Assembly (NCBI RefSeq): GCF_014646655.1
Contig: NZ_BMNR01000003.1
Location: 62,001 to 126,000 of the forward strand
Direction of reading: 5' to 3'
DNA: 64,000 nt
DNA from: Yeosuana aromativorans
Lineage (GTDB): Bacteria > Bacteroidota > Bacteroidia > Flavobacteriales > Flavobacteriaceae
Below the pieces are notes generated by a model. The model ran no database searches, was not told where the DNA came from, and worked only from the letters and a program-made list of their open reading frames with translations. This document shows, in pieces, positions 1 through 8,143 of the stretch. The position numbers and the translations under genes are program-made. Position 1 is the first letter of the stretch. Each line of letters starts with the position of its first letter.

Positions 1-215
1 TAATTTGTTTAGTTGAGTACAAGATAAAATGAATTTAACTTTTGTAATAAAATCAGTTTACGCTTTAAATACGTCACTAAGCCATTTTACTTATAAACAG
101 CTATTATTGACGTATCATTAAGTTACAAAAAAGTGAGTAAATATTGCGTTTAAAACGTTATATGACGTAGTTTTGACGTGTTAAAATATTAAAATAACGT
201 AGTTTTTGAAGTAGA
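1..215. promoter_or_regulatory. Intergenic region with a cluster of TGACGT hexamers
   Basis: This is the AT-rich stretch downstream of the large minus-strand regulator and before the left window edge. No open reading frame is supported. Four copies of TGACGT (one on the minus strand) occur at 71-76, 108-113, 163-168 and 174-179, with a related AACGTAG at 196-202. Such clustering could be an operator array for the gene left of the window, but no promoter box is clear. Confidence 0.3.
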
Positions 216-3014
216 TTATTCAAAATTTATCAAATAATTGGACAAAGAAATATCATTCTCTAATTTTAATTTCTTCTTTAATCTGTATCTGTGTGTCTCT
301 AAACCTCTTACGGAAACATTTAACAAAGGTGCAATTTCCTTGGTTGCTAAATTCATTTTAATGTAGGCACATATTTTTAAATCCTTTGGTGTCAACTTAG
401 GATGTTTGGCCTTAAGACCTTTGAAGAAATCTTCATGTACTTGATTGAAATTATACTCAAATATTTTCCATTCATCTTTATGAGCAATGGAACTATCCAC
501 TTTTTTCAATAACTTTTTATAGGCATACACATTATCAAAACTATCTTTATTATGATTGAGTTCCTTTTTTATTTCTTGTAAAGTCTCGTTCTTTTTGACT
601 AAAGCCATTGCTGTATTGGCTAGCTGTTTGCTTTTTAATTTAACTTCGTTTTTTAACGATTCATTTTTCAATTGAACAATACGCTTTTCATTTTCCAAGG
701 TTTTTTCCCTTAGAATTTCTTGCTGCTCTCTGGCAAATTTTATTTTTAAAAGACGTTGCTCCCTAGTTAATTTTCTCTTATTGAAATAATAAAAAATTGC
801 AAGCCCAATTAGAATTAGAACTATATAAAGAACAATTCCTTCTGTGGCTTTGTACCAAGGAGGCAAAACATTTAGTTTAATTTTACAACTATCCGATGAG
901 TTACCTAAGTTGTTACTTGTTCTGACCAGAATGGTATACGTTCCATCTTTAAGATTGGAAAGCTCTAAATGATTTTTGTCTAATTTTTTCCATTTGGTTG
1001 AATCTAATTCCTCAATGGCATATTCAAAAAAATGGTTGTTTGATTTAGGTGACGATACCGAAACACCAAAACTACTCTTTAAATTAATCTCTAAAGCTTT
1101 GTTTGATTCTAGATCAATCAATTCTTTATCAATTTCAATTTTGTCAATTGTAGGTTTTTCCAATATTGGGTGTACATGGGATGCGCCATCAATCAACATA
1201 AAACCATTATTTAAATTTAGGGCAAAAGTTGAATCTGTAATTTTTGAAATGTTTTCATTGCCAACAATTAGCCTGTTTTCAAAATTATTATTTGATAGTG
1301 ATATTTCTTTATCATCACTTGTCAATGACCTGAAACTTATGGCATCATATGGCTTTTTTAAAGCTAGGGGCTCAACGTCATCTTCAGAAATGATATAAGA
1401 GTTTTTTCCGAAATTGTCGTTTAACAATTTTGAAGGCACTATGCTATCCAAAATGGGTTCATACTTCAACCAACCATCATTTGTTTTAAAGAAAATATCA
1501 TGTTTTATTTTATATACCCTAACATTAAAATCGGAAAATTGTCCTTTAGAATTATAATTTTCAACACTGACGATAGAATCAAGGCTACTATTAAATTTAA
1601 TTTTGTACAATCCCTTATAGGCATGAGCAGCCCAAGCGGTCCTTTGATCTTCAAATACCAAATATTTGATAGGCATTGTTGTCTTTCTAAAACGCTTAAC
1701 ATTCCAATGATTGTTTTCCTTTTTAAACTTTACCAGTCCCGTATAGGTTCCTTGTATATAGGTGTTGCTTTCTTCAGGAACTTTTTTAATGACCCAGCCT
1801 CCTGTATTTGATGATATTTTTTTGATTTTATAATCCTCAACCAAAAATGTTCCTTCATTATGCCCACAAAATAGCTCGCCATCAATTTCTTTTAAGTTCC
1901 ATACTTGTGCCTGAGACCCTTTTATGAATTGCAATTTATTCTCTTTGTCTATATAAAATAATCCAGTGTTACTTCCTAAGTAAATGTCACCTTTAAACTT
2001 AATAACATCATAAACGGCACCTAGCCTACCTGAAACATCATTATAAAAATAATTATGATTGTTCAAATCAATATAAGCCAATCCATTGTCTAGCCCAAGC
2101 CATAACTTATTTTCAGTATCTAAATCTTGACTTAAAACCGTATTGTTAATCAACCCATTTTCCTTACTCACATGAAACATGACCTTACCATTATCATCCG
2201 TAAAATAGATGCCGTCTTTGATAGTTCCAAAAGCCATGTTCCCATTGGATAATTTTGAAAATCCATTTAATAAATGCTGTTTTATAAATTCATTAACTTC
2301 AAAATCTATTGGATGAAGTGTGTTATTCTCAAAAACCAAACACCCTTTTAATGATGTCATTATCAATAATTCACCTTTGTACTTCACTACAGACAAGACT
2401 TTGGTGTTTTCTAGAATTGGATCTTCTATTATAGGAATTAATTTATCATTTTGAAGCTCAAATATTCCATTGTTTAATGTAGAAACATATAATATACCAT
2501 CAACCAAACTGCAAGAAATAACAGTAGATTTAGGTTTTATCTTTTTAATATCTCCATCAAATTTATATAAATATATGTTTTGAAATGACCTAAACACAAT
2601 TCCTTCATTAAAGGATAAAATCTGCCAAATTTCCTCATCTGGTGAAATATCTTTTTTTACAAGATCACTTAAAGAATTATAGACCAATATCCCTTTAGAA
2701 TTTTTTTTCCAATACCCAAATTCTTCATAAGAACCCGTAAAAACCAAACCATTATAAGCTAAAACTGACCGAATGGTTGTTTTGTTTGGAAGCTCAAAAA
2801 AATCCCATTTTAGCCCATCATATTCCAGTAAGCCATTATTATTGGCCACATAAAGCAATCCGTTTTCATCTCTGGAAACACCCCAGTTTTGATTCCCGGC
2901 GTTATATTCAGACAAAGAAAAGTTTTGAAAATATGGTGTGTATTGCGCATGTGCCGAAAACGCTGTTAACAGTAAAAAGAATAAAGCAACTTGAATATTT
3001 AATTGTAATCGCAT
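216..3014 (-). CDS. Triple-tyrosine sensor / LuxR-type HTH regulator, membrane anchored
   Basis: A 932-residue one-piece sensor-regulator. Residues 1-24 form a signal peptide ending at AHAQ. They are followed by a beta-propeller-like ligand-sensor region of repeated short blades (GLLYVANNNGLLEYDG and similar), then a triple-tyrosine-type domain at about 640-715. A single transmembrane helix lies at about 725-744, a long charged coiled coil at about 748-825, and a LuxR/GerE-like helix-turn-helix at about 874-925 (LTPKDLKICAYIKMNLATKEIA). No histidine kinase or receiver domain is present, so the signal probably passes directly from periplasm to DNA-binding domain. This architecture is common in Flavobacteria, often near polysaccharide genes; here no obvious target is adjacent. 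The ATG start is supported by the signal peptide. The ligand is unknown. Confidence 0.85.
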   Translation of the reverse strand: MRLQLNIQVALFFLLLTAFSAHAQYTPYFQNFSLSEYNAGNQNWGVSRDENGLLYVANNNGLLEYDGLKWDFFELPNKTTIRSVLAYNGLVFTGSYEEFGYWKKNSKGILVYNSLSDLVKKDISPDEEIWQILSFNEGIVFRSFQNIYLYKFDGDIKKIKPKSTVISCSLVDGILYVSTLNNGIFELQNDKLIPIIEDPILENTKVLSVVKYKGELLIMTSLKGCLVFENNTLHPIDFEVNEFIKQHLLNGFSKLSNGNMAFGTIKDGIYFTDDNGKVMFHVSKENGLINNTVLSQDLDTENKLWLGLDNGLAYIDLNNHNYFYNDVSGRLGAVYDVIKFKGDIYLGSNTGLFYIDKENKLQFIKGSQAQVWNLKEIDGELFCGHNEGTFLVEDYKIKKISSNTGGWVIKKVPEESNTYIQGTYTGLVKFKKENNHWNVKRFRKTTMPIKYLVFEDQRTAWAAHAYKGLYKIKFNSSLDSIVSVENYNSKGQFSDFNVRVYKIKHDIFFKTNDGWLKYEPILDSIVPSKLLNDNFGKNSYIISEDDVEPLALKKPYDAISFRSLTSDDKEISLSNNNFENRLIVGNENISKITDSTFALNLNNGFMLIDGASHVHPILEKPTIDKIEIDKELIDLESNKALEINLKSSFGVSVSSPKSNNHFFEYAIEELDSTKWKKLDKNHLELSNLKDGTYTILVRTSNNLGNSSDSCKIKLNVLPPWYKATEGIVLYIVLILIGLAIFYYFNKRKLTREQRLLKIKFAREQQEILREKTLENEKRIVQLKNESLKNEVKLKSKQLANTAMALVKKNETLQEIKKELNHNKDSFDNVYAYKKLLKKVDSSIAHKDEWKIFEYNFNQVHEDFFKGLKAKHPKLTPKDLKICAYIKMNLATKEIAPLLNVSVRGLETHRYRLKKKLKLENDISLSNYLINFE

Positions 3015-3174
3015 TATTTAAAAGTTTCAAACTAATAACAAACTAAAATACATAACAAAAAGTTAATGATATCAAATCTAGTTTATTTTAAATATAATTA
3101 AAGGTTTAAGACTGTTTTTCGCTTGAAATGAATCAAATCACCATTAAATCAGCCAATTACATAATAATATCTAA

Positions 3175-3209
3175 AAAAATTGACATATATCAATTTTTTA
3201 ATACCTTTA
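3175..3209 (+). promoter_or_regulatory. Promoter with Fnr/Crp-like palindrome
   Basis: A perfect 9-bp inverted repeat (3175-3183 and 3190-3198, 6-nt spacer) contains TTGACATATATCAA at 3180-3193, one base from the Fnr-type consensus TTGAT-N4-ATCAA. TTG at 3180-3182 is followed after 19 bp by TACCTTTA at 3202-3209, close to the Bacteroidota -7 box TAnnTTTG. It lies 25 bp before the ATG at 3234. The rest of 3015-3233 shows nothing else. Confidence 0.45.
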
Positions 3210-3233
3210 AAAACAAACTAACGCCCCTTAAGA

Positions 3234-3662
3234 ATGAATAATAGTATTTACAAGTACTTAATTATTAAGCCATTAAACCTCATTATACAATTCCATCAAA
3301 ACGATTTAACCTTTGAAGGTTTAAAAAAACTAAAACAATCCATAATTGATGACAAAGACTATGATGCCAATTTCAATTTTATTGTTGACTTAAGACTTTC
3401 AAATATAAAGATGACGCCAGATGAACTTCTAAGTTATGGCAATTGGGTTGAAGATGTGCTGAATGACAAACGAAAGCAAATGGCGCTACTTACATCAAAT
3501 CCGCATCAAGTTACTCAGGCCATGTTGTTTAAGCTTAACGATAACCTGAAAAATTTATGTTATGATGTGTTTTGTACTACAGAAGGCGCACTACACCATG
3601 TAGATATTGATATTTCCAATATGGAATTTATAGAACGTGAAATAGAAAAGCTGAAATCTTAA
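3234..3662 (+). CDS. Small cytoplasmic protein, possible STAS/SpoIIAA-like fold
   Basis: A 142-residue protein without signal peptide or membrane segment. The pattern of short beta strands and amphipathic helices (FNFIVDLRLSNIKMTPDELL near residues 48-67, then a QMALLTSNPHQVTQAM segment) resembles STAS/SpoIIAA-like proteins of Bacteroidota. I cannot name a family with certainty. Its promoter carries an Fnr/Crp-like palindrome, which hints at redox or catabolite control. It stands 99 bp before the arsenosugar operon and may be an independent unit. The ATG at 3234 is the first in frame and is well placed after the -7-like box. Confidence 0.6.
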   Translation: MNNSIYKYLIIKPLNLIIQFHQNDLTFEGLKKLKQSIIDDKDYDANFNFIVDLRLSNIKMTPDELLSYGNWVEDVLNDKRKQMALLTSNPHQVTQAMLFKLNDNLKNLCYDVFCTTEGALHHVDIDISNMEFIEREIEKLKS

Positions 3663-3761
3663 ATTAACGCTTCACCCTTTTGCAAAACTTTTGTTAAGTC
3701 TGTTTAAATGACTCGACAAATAAGGTTAGATTCATATCTTTATAGAAAAACATTTAACCTT

Positions 3762-4097
3762 ATGCAAAAGACATACTACGACCCGGCAGACCTAAAAAAA
3801 TTTGGAAACATTTCAGACTGGAATGAAGAACTAGGGAAAAAATTCTTTGACTATTACGGAAAGGTTTTTGAGGAAGGCGCTTTATCAGAGCGCGAAAAAT
3901 CCTTGATTGCCCTAGCGGTTGCCCATACCATTCAATGCCCTTATTGTATTGACGCTTATACAGGTGATGGCTTACAACGTGGCATTACCAAAGCGGAAAT
4001 GATGGAAGCACTTCATGTAGCGGCGGCCATTCGTGGTGGCGCATCCTTAGTTCATGGTGTGCAAATGATGAATAAAGTTAATAAGCTTGATATGTAA
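3762..4097 (+). CDS. Arsenosugar biosynthesis-associated peroxidase-like protein (AhpD/CMD fold)
   Basis: An AhpD/carboxymuconolactone-decarboxylase-like protein of about 111 residues with a CPYC redox pair (IQCPYCIDAYTGDG) and the conserved RGGASLVHG segment. Family members of this length sit next to ArsS in many genomes and are annotated as arsenosugar biosynthesis-associated peroxidase-like proteins. The frame is open from an ATG at 3708, but homologous proteins, as I recall them, begin at about MKTYYDPADLKKFG, so the second ATG at 3762 is preferred; the extra 18 residues look non-native. The gap to ArsS is 60 bp. The likely role is redox handling of arsenic or thiol intermediates, which is inference. 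Confidence 0.8.
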   Translation: MQKTYYDPADLKKFGNISDWNEELGKKFFDYYGKVFEEGALSEREKSLIALAVAHTIQCPYCIDAYTGDGLQRGITKAEMMEALHVAAAIRGGASLVHGVQMMNKVNKLDM

Positions 4098-4157
4098 GTT
4101 TTTTTGAATACATCGTCTTATTATACACATTATACACATCTCAAATCATCTTAAATT

Positions 4158-5213
4158 TTGGTTACAGCATCTTTACATAAACGAAAAAGCGATTTAGCAA
4201 ACAGTAAACGACAACTTGAAATTTTATCTAACGGAATCTTTCAAAGTGAGGATTTACCCAAATTTGCTGATAAAATTGCTGAAACAAGTCAATTCCCGCT
4301 CAGGTCAAAAACACTGGAAGTCCTTCAAATTAATGTGGGATATATGTGCAATCAGGTTTGTGAACATTGCCATGTAGATGCTGGTCCAGACCGACAAGAA
4401 ATCATGACCAAGGAAACCATGTTACAGTGTTTGGAAGTCATTAAAAAAACAGGTGCTCATACCTTGGATTTAACAGGTGGCGCACCAGAGATGAATCCAC
4501 ATTTTCGTTGGTTTGTTGATGAAGCCTCAAAAATTGGCATCAAGGATTTTATTGTACGTTCCAACCTTACCATTATAAAGGCCAATAAAAAATTTGCCGA
4601 TTTGCCGGAGTTTTTCAAATCACACAATGTACATGTAGTGTCTTCCATGCCACATTGGACTCAAGGAAAAACTGATAAACAACGAGGAACGGGTGTTTTT
4701 AGTCAATCCATTGAAGCTCTAAAAGAATTAAATGCCGTAGGATATGGCATGCCCGATAGTAACTTGCGATTGGATTTGGTTTACAATCCATCGGGTGCTT
4801 TTTTACCAGCAAATCAAGCGTCCTTGGAAAAAGATTTCAAAAAAGCCTTGTTGGAAGATTTCAACATTCATTTCCATAATTTATTTGCCATCACAAACTT
4901 ACCAATCAGTCGGTTTTTAGACTATTTGATAGCGTCTGATAATTACGAGGATTATATGTATACATTGGTTGAAGCCTACAATCCGGAAGCTGTTAAAAAC
5001 GTGATGTGCACCAACACATTATCCGTAAGTTGGGATGGTTATTTATATGATTGTGATTTTAACCAAATGCTTCAATTGCCTGTAAATAGTAAGGTTAAAC
5101 ATATTTCAGAATACAATGAATATTTATTAAAAGGGCGGCCAATTGCCATTTCCCAGCATTGCTATGGCTGTACCGCAGGAGCCGGAAGCAGTTGTCAAGG
5201 TAGTGTTACTTAA
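4158..5213 (+). CDS. arsS: Arsenosugar biosynthesis radical SAM protein ArsS
   Basis: Radical SAM enzyme with CNQVCEHC (Cys64, 68, 71; the CX3CX2C cluster site), the glycine-rich LDLTGGAPEMNP segment, and a C-terminal DUF3641-like part rich in cysteines. The C-terminal motif is CYGCTAGAGSSCQG (Cys335, 338, 346). ArsS is reported to join the 5'-deoxyadenosyl moiety of SAM to dimethylarsenite, giving a dimethylarsinoyl-deoxyadenosine precursor of arsenosugars. The start is TTG at 4158: an in-frame TAA at 4152 excludes an earlier start and the N-terminus (SLHKRKSDLAN) fits the family. Where some family members carry selenocysteine, this one has ordinary Cys codons. ArsM, which supplies the methylated substrate, is not in the window. 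Confidence 0.92.
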   Translation: MVTASLHKRKSDLANSKRQLEILSNGIFQSEDLPKFADKIAETSQFPLRSKTLEVLQINVGYMCNQVCEHCHVDAGPDRQEIMTKETMLQCLEVIKKTGAHTLDLTGGAPEMNPHFRWFVDEASKIGIKDFIVRSNLTIIKANKKFADLPEFFKSHNVHVVSSMPHWTQGKTDKQRGTGVFSQSIEALKELNAVGYGMPDSNLRLDLVYNPSGAFLPANQASLEKDFKKALLEDFNIHFHNLFAITNLPISRFLDYLIASDNYEDYMYTLVEAYNPEAVKNVMCTNTLSVSWDGYLYDCDFNQMLQLPVNSKVKHISEYNEYLLKGRPIAISQHCYGCTAGAGSSCQGSVT

Positions 5214-5216
5214 GCC

Positions 5217-5708
5217 ATGAAATTAAATCTGTTCATACTGCTCTTTTTTGCGACCTTTTTTGGCAATGCCCAAGAGTCACTTTCTAAATTATTAAATCAA
5301 TACAACAAAAAACAGATTCCTTATATGTCTGTTCAAGAATTGGCCATGCCAAAAACGCAAGCTGTTATTTTGGACGCCAGAAAAAAAAACGAATATAAAG
5401 TAAGCCATATTAAAGATGCTATTTGGATTGGATATAACCAGTTTTCAATAGATTCTGTTCTCAAACAAGTTCCTGATAAAAATAAAGAGATTGTGGTTTA
5501 TTGTTCTATTGGAATTCGATCAGAAACAATTGCCGCAAAACTAAAAAAAGTAGGTTACAATCATGTTTTCAATCTTTATGGTGGTATCTTTGAGTGGAAA
5601 AACAATATGTTCCCCGTCTATAATTCTAAAGAACAAGAAACCGATTCTGTTCATGTTTTTTCTAAAGAATGGGGCAAATGGCTAAAAAGAGGAATTAAAG
5701 TATTTTAA
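5217..5708 (+). CDS. Exported rhodanese-like protein
   Basis: A 163-residue protein with an N-terminal signal peptide (MKLNLFILLFFATFFGNAQ) and one rhodanese domain. The active-site loop is CSIGIRS with the cysteine at about residue 96, preceded by ILDARKKNEYKVSHI and followed by NLYGGIFEWKN. It starts 3 bp after the arsS stop, so it is co-transcribed. Rhodaneses move sulfane sulfur, so a periplasmic role in arsenic-sulfur chemistry or detoxification in the arsenosugar pathway is plausible but inferred from position. Confidence 0.87.
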   Translation: MKLNLFILLFFATFFGNAQESLSKLLNQYNKKQIPYMSVQELAMPKTQAVILDARKKNEYKVSHIKDAIWIGYNQFSIDSVLKQVPDKNKEIVVYCSIGIRSETIAAKLKKVGYNHVFNLYGGIFEWKNNMFPVYNSKEQETDSVHVFSKEWGKWLKRGIKVF

Positions 5709-5709
5709 A

Positions 5710-6387
5710 ATGGGATTATTAAGCACAAAGGATTCAGGCTCTGATAATGAATTAGCAACTAATTTTTATTTTCCAACCTCAAAAAGTGCTCTTATTATTT
5801 TCACCAGAAACCCGGAATTAGGCAAATGTAAAACCCGTTTGGCAAAAACGGTTGGTGATGAAGCGGCCCTGAATATTTACAAACACTTACTTAACCATAC
5901 TGCCACAATTTCTGCAAAAGTGAATGCTGATAAATATGTGTTTTATTCTGAAACCATTAAAAAAAATGATTTGTGGAACCCTGATGTGTTCAGAAAAAAA
6001 TTGCAATATGGTTACGACTTGGGCGCCCGAATGGAAAATGCCTTTTCTGAGTTATTTCAACTGGGTTATGAAAAAATCATCATTATTGGAAGTGATATTT
6101 TAGACCTCACAGCAAATAATGTAAATGACGCCTTTCAAATGTTAAACACGCATGACTTTGTTGTAGGGCCAGCAAAAGATGGCGGTTACTATTTGTTGGG
6201 CATGAAAACATTACACAATTCCATTTTTAAAAACAAGGATTGGGACTCATCTTCTGTGTTAAAAGATACGCTAGATGATATTCAAAATAGTAACTTTAGC
6301 TTGTTAGAAGAATTAAATGATATTGATACCTTTGATGATGTTAAACCATATCAAGAATTAAAGAAATATTACAGCACAAATGATTAA
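5710..6387 (+). CDS. TIGR04282-type arsenosugar biosynthesis glycosyltransferase (DUF2064)
   Basis: A GT-A-like nucleotidyl-/glycosyltransferase of 225 residues. NPELGKCKTRLAK (about 34-46) is the signature loop of the DUF2064/TIGR04282 family. IIGSDILDLT (about 125) gives the metal-binding Asp region, and GPAKDGGYYLLGM (about 154-166) is the second conserved block. The family resembles molybdopterin nucleotidyltransferases and is linked to arsenosugar clusters. It starts one base after the rhodanese stop and overlaps the PNP gene by 8 bp. A plausible role is activation or transfer of the arsenic-bearing ribose after PNP phosphorolysis. The substrate is not proven. Residues 1-25 are a non-conserved N-terminal extension. 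Confidence 0.87.
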   Translation: MGLLSTKDSGSDNELATNFYFPTSKSALIIFTRNPELGKCKTRLAKTVGDEAALNIYKHLLNHTATISAKVNADKYVFYSETIKKNDLWNPDVFRKKLQYGYDLGARMENAFSELFQLGYEKIIIIGSDILDLTANNVNDAFQMLNTHDFVVGPAKDGGYYLLGMKTLHNSIFKNKDWDSSSVLKDTLDDIQNSNFSLLEELNDIDTFDDVKPYQELKKYYSTND

Positions 6388-7192
6388 ATACATTACAGAA
6401 ACCACTGATTATTTAATATCCAAAGGGTTTGAAAACCCTGATATTGGCATCATCTTAGGAACAGGCCTGGGACAACTTGTAGATGAAATAGATATTCTTC
6501 ATGAGGTAAGTTACAATCATATCCCTAACTTCCCAACGGCCACAGTAGAGTTCCATAAAGGCAAACTTATCTATGGAAATCTAGAAGGCAAAAAAGTGGT
6601 GGTCATGCAAGGACGTTTTCATATTTATGAAGGCTATTCGTTACAAGATGTCACCTATCCCGTTCGCATTATGCAACAATTGGGCATCCATACCCTTTTG
6701 GTTTCCAATGCTGCAGGCGCCATAAACCTTAACTTTAAAAAAGGGGAATTGATGCTAATTGAGGACCACATTAACCTACAAGGAAGTTCACCATTGGCCT
6801 TTAAAGGAGTAGAACATTTAGGAGAACGCTTTGCGGATATGAGCGCTCCTTACGATGCAGACATCAATTCTAAATTTGAAACCATTGCAAAAGAACATAA
6901 CATCAATCTCCATAAAGGTGTTTATGCCAGTGTTGTGGGACCGCAACTGGAAACGAGAGCAGAGTACCGCATGCTAAAAACCATTGGAGCCGATGCAGTT
7001 GGCATGAGCACCGTTCCTGAAATTATTGTAGCTAACCATTTAAAACTAAAAGCGGCAGCGGTGTCAGTTTTAACGGATGAGTGCGACCCAAATAACCTAA
7101 AACCAGTTGATATTAATGATATTTTGGCAATGGCGGCCAAAGCAGAACCTGATATGATTACACTTTTTAAAGAATTGATTAAGAACTTATAA
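6380..7192 (+). CDS. punA: Purine nucleoside phosphorylase
   Basis: A 270-residue trimeric-type PNP/MTAP-family enzyme. The phosphate loop is GTGLG (27-31), the base-proximal loop GRFHIYEGY (78-86), with SNAAGAIN (109-116) and a GMSTVPE segment at about 207. All conserved motifs are intact, so it should cleave purine nucleosides with phosphate to free base and ribose-1-phosphate. It overlaps the glycosyltransferase gene by 8 bp and is therefore in the arsenosugar operon. It may act on the ArsS product, releasing adenine and leaving an arsenic-bearing ribose-1-phosphate for the transferases. It could equally be the general salvage enzyme. Confidence 0.92.
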   Translation: MIKYITETTDYLISKGFENPDIGIILGTGLGQLVDEIDILHEVSYNHIPNFPTATVEFHKGKLIYGNLEGKKVVVMQGRFHIYEGYSLQDVTYPVRIMQQLGIHTLLVSNAAGAINLNFKKGELMLIEDHINLQGSSPLAFKGVEHLGERFADMSAPYDADINSKFETIAKEHNINLHKGVYASVVGPQLETRAEYRMLKTIGADAVGMSTVPEIIVANHLKLKAAAVSVLTDECDPNNLKPVDINDILAMAAKAEPDMITLFKELIKNL

Positions 7193-7258
7193 TTATGAGT
7201 TCATGAGTTCATTTGATATCTACATTGACCAAAAATAACCTTGTTATCGTCTTTTTAA

Positions 7259-8143
7259 ATGGAAAAATATTTAGACATCATAAAAAAATCCTATTTTGGT
7301 TACTGGAACTACCTCAAACATGAGTTGTTTTCCATTAACCACTGGGATAATTACTTTTATGGTTTAATTGGTATTTCACTATTGGTTTGGGGCTTGGAAA
7401 TTCTTTTCCCGTGGCGCAAAGACCAGCCTCTGTTTAGAAAGGATTTTTGGTTGGATACGTTTTACATGTTTTTCAATTTTTTTCTTCTGAACCTTATTGT
7501 GCTTATTGCACTATCAAATACAGTTGCTGAATTTTTCAACGATATTTTAAAAACCATTGGATTATCAATTTCAAGTTTTCAACTGTTTGATGTTGATGAC
7601 CTACCAAAACCAGTAGGATTACTCATCTTCTTTTTGATATCCGATTTTGTACAATGGAACACGCATAGATTATTGCATCGTGTGCCATGGCTTTGGAATT
7701 TTCATAAAGTACACCACTCCGTTAAACAAATGGGATTTGCAGCCCATTTGCGCTATCATTGGATGGAACCTGTGGTTTACAAATCCTTGCTCTATATTCC
7801 TTTGGCCATTATTGGCGGGTTTGATGCACAAGATGTTGCCATTGTGTTTTTTTTCAATATTGCCATTGGGCATTTAAACCATGCCAATTTAGGTTGGAAC
7901 TACGGCCCATTAAAGTATGTTTTGAACAACCCCAAAATGCATATTTGGCACCATGCCAAAGAACTGCCTAAAAACAGAACATATGGTGTGAATTACGGCA
8001 TTACACTCAGTATTTGGGATTACTTGTTTAAAACCGATTATATTCCGCATAGCGGCAGGGATATTGAATTAGGGTTTGAAGGTGATGACACATTTCCCAA
8101 AGATTTTGTCAATCAGGAATTATATCCATTAAGCAAAAAATGA
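7259..8143 (+). CDS. Sterol desaturase / fatty acid hydroxylase family protein
   Basis: A 294-residue integral membrane di-iron oxygenase. Histidine boxes are HRLLH (about 134), HKVHH (about 147), HLNH (about 205) and HIWHH (about 227), all present. Several hydrophobic helices lie before the first box. Members hydroxylate or desaturate lipids, sterols or carotenoids. The gene lies 66 bp after PNP and overlaps the DUF547 gene by 4 bp (ATGA), so it seems part of the arsenosugar operon. Its presence suggests a lipid or alkyl substrate, perhaps an arsenolipid, but that is inference. Confidence 0.87.
   Translation: MEKYLDIIKKSYFGYWNYLKHELFSINHWDNYFYGLIGISLLVWGLEILFPWRKDQPLFRKDFWLDTFYMFFNFFLLNLIVLIALSNTVAEFFNDILKTIGLSISSFQLFDVDDLPKPVGLLIFFLISDFVQWNTHRLLHRVPWLWNFHKVHHSVKQMGFAAHLRYHWMEPVVYKSLLYIPLAIIGGFDAQDVAIVFFFNIAIGHLNHANLGWNYGPLKYVLNNPKMHIWHHAKELPKNRTYGVNYGITLSIWDYLFKTDYIPHSGRDIELGFEGDDTFPKDFVNQELYPLSKK

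Noticed and set aside
976-1398. Open frames on the opposite strand of the large regulator and other long genes
   Set aside because: They are antisense or shifted shadows of well-supported genes, with no family resemblance or promoter.
7190-7230. ATGAGTTCATGAGTTCAT direct repeat as a small gene or regulatory repeat
   Set aside because: It is a short two-unit repeat with no frame and no promoter context.
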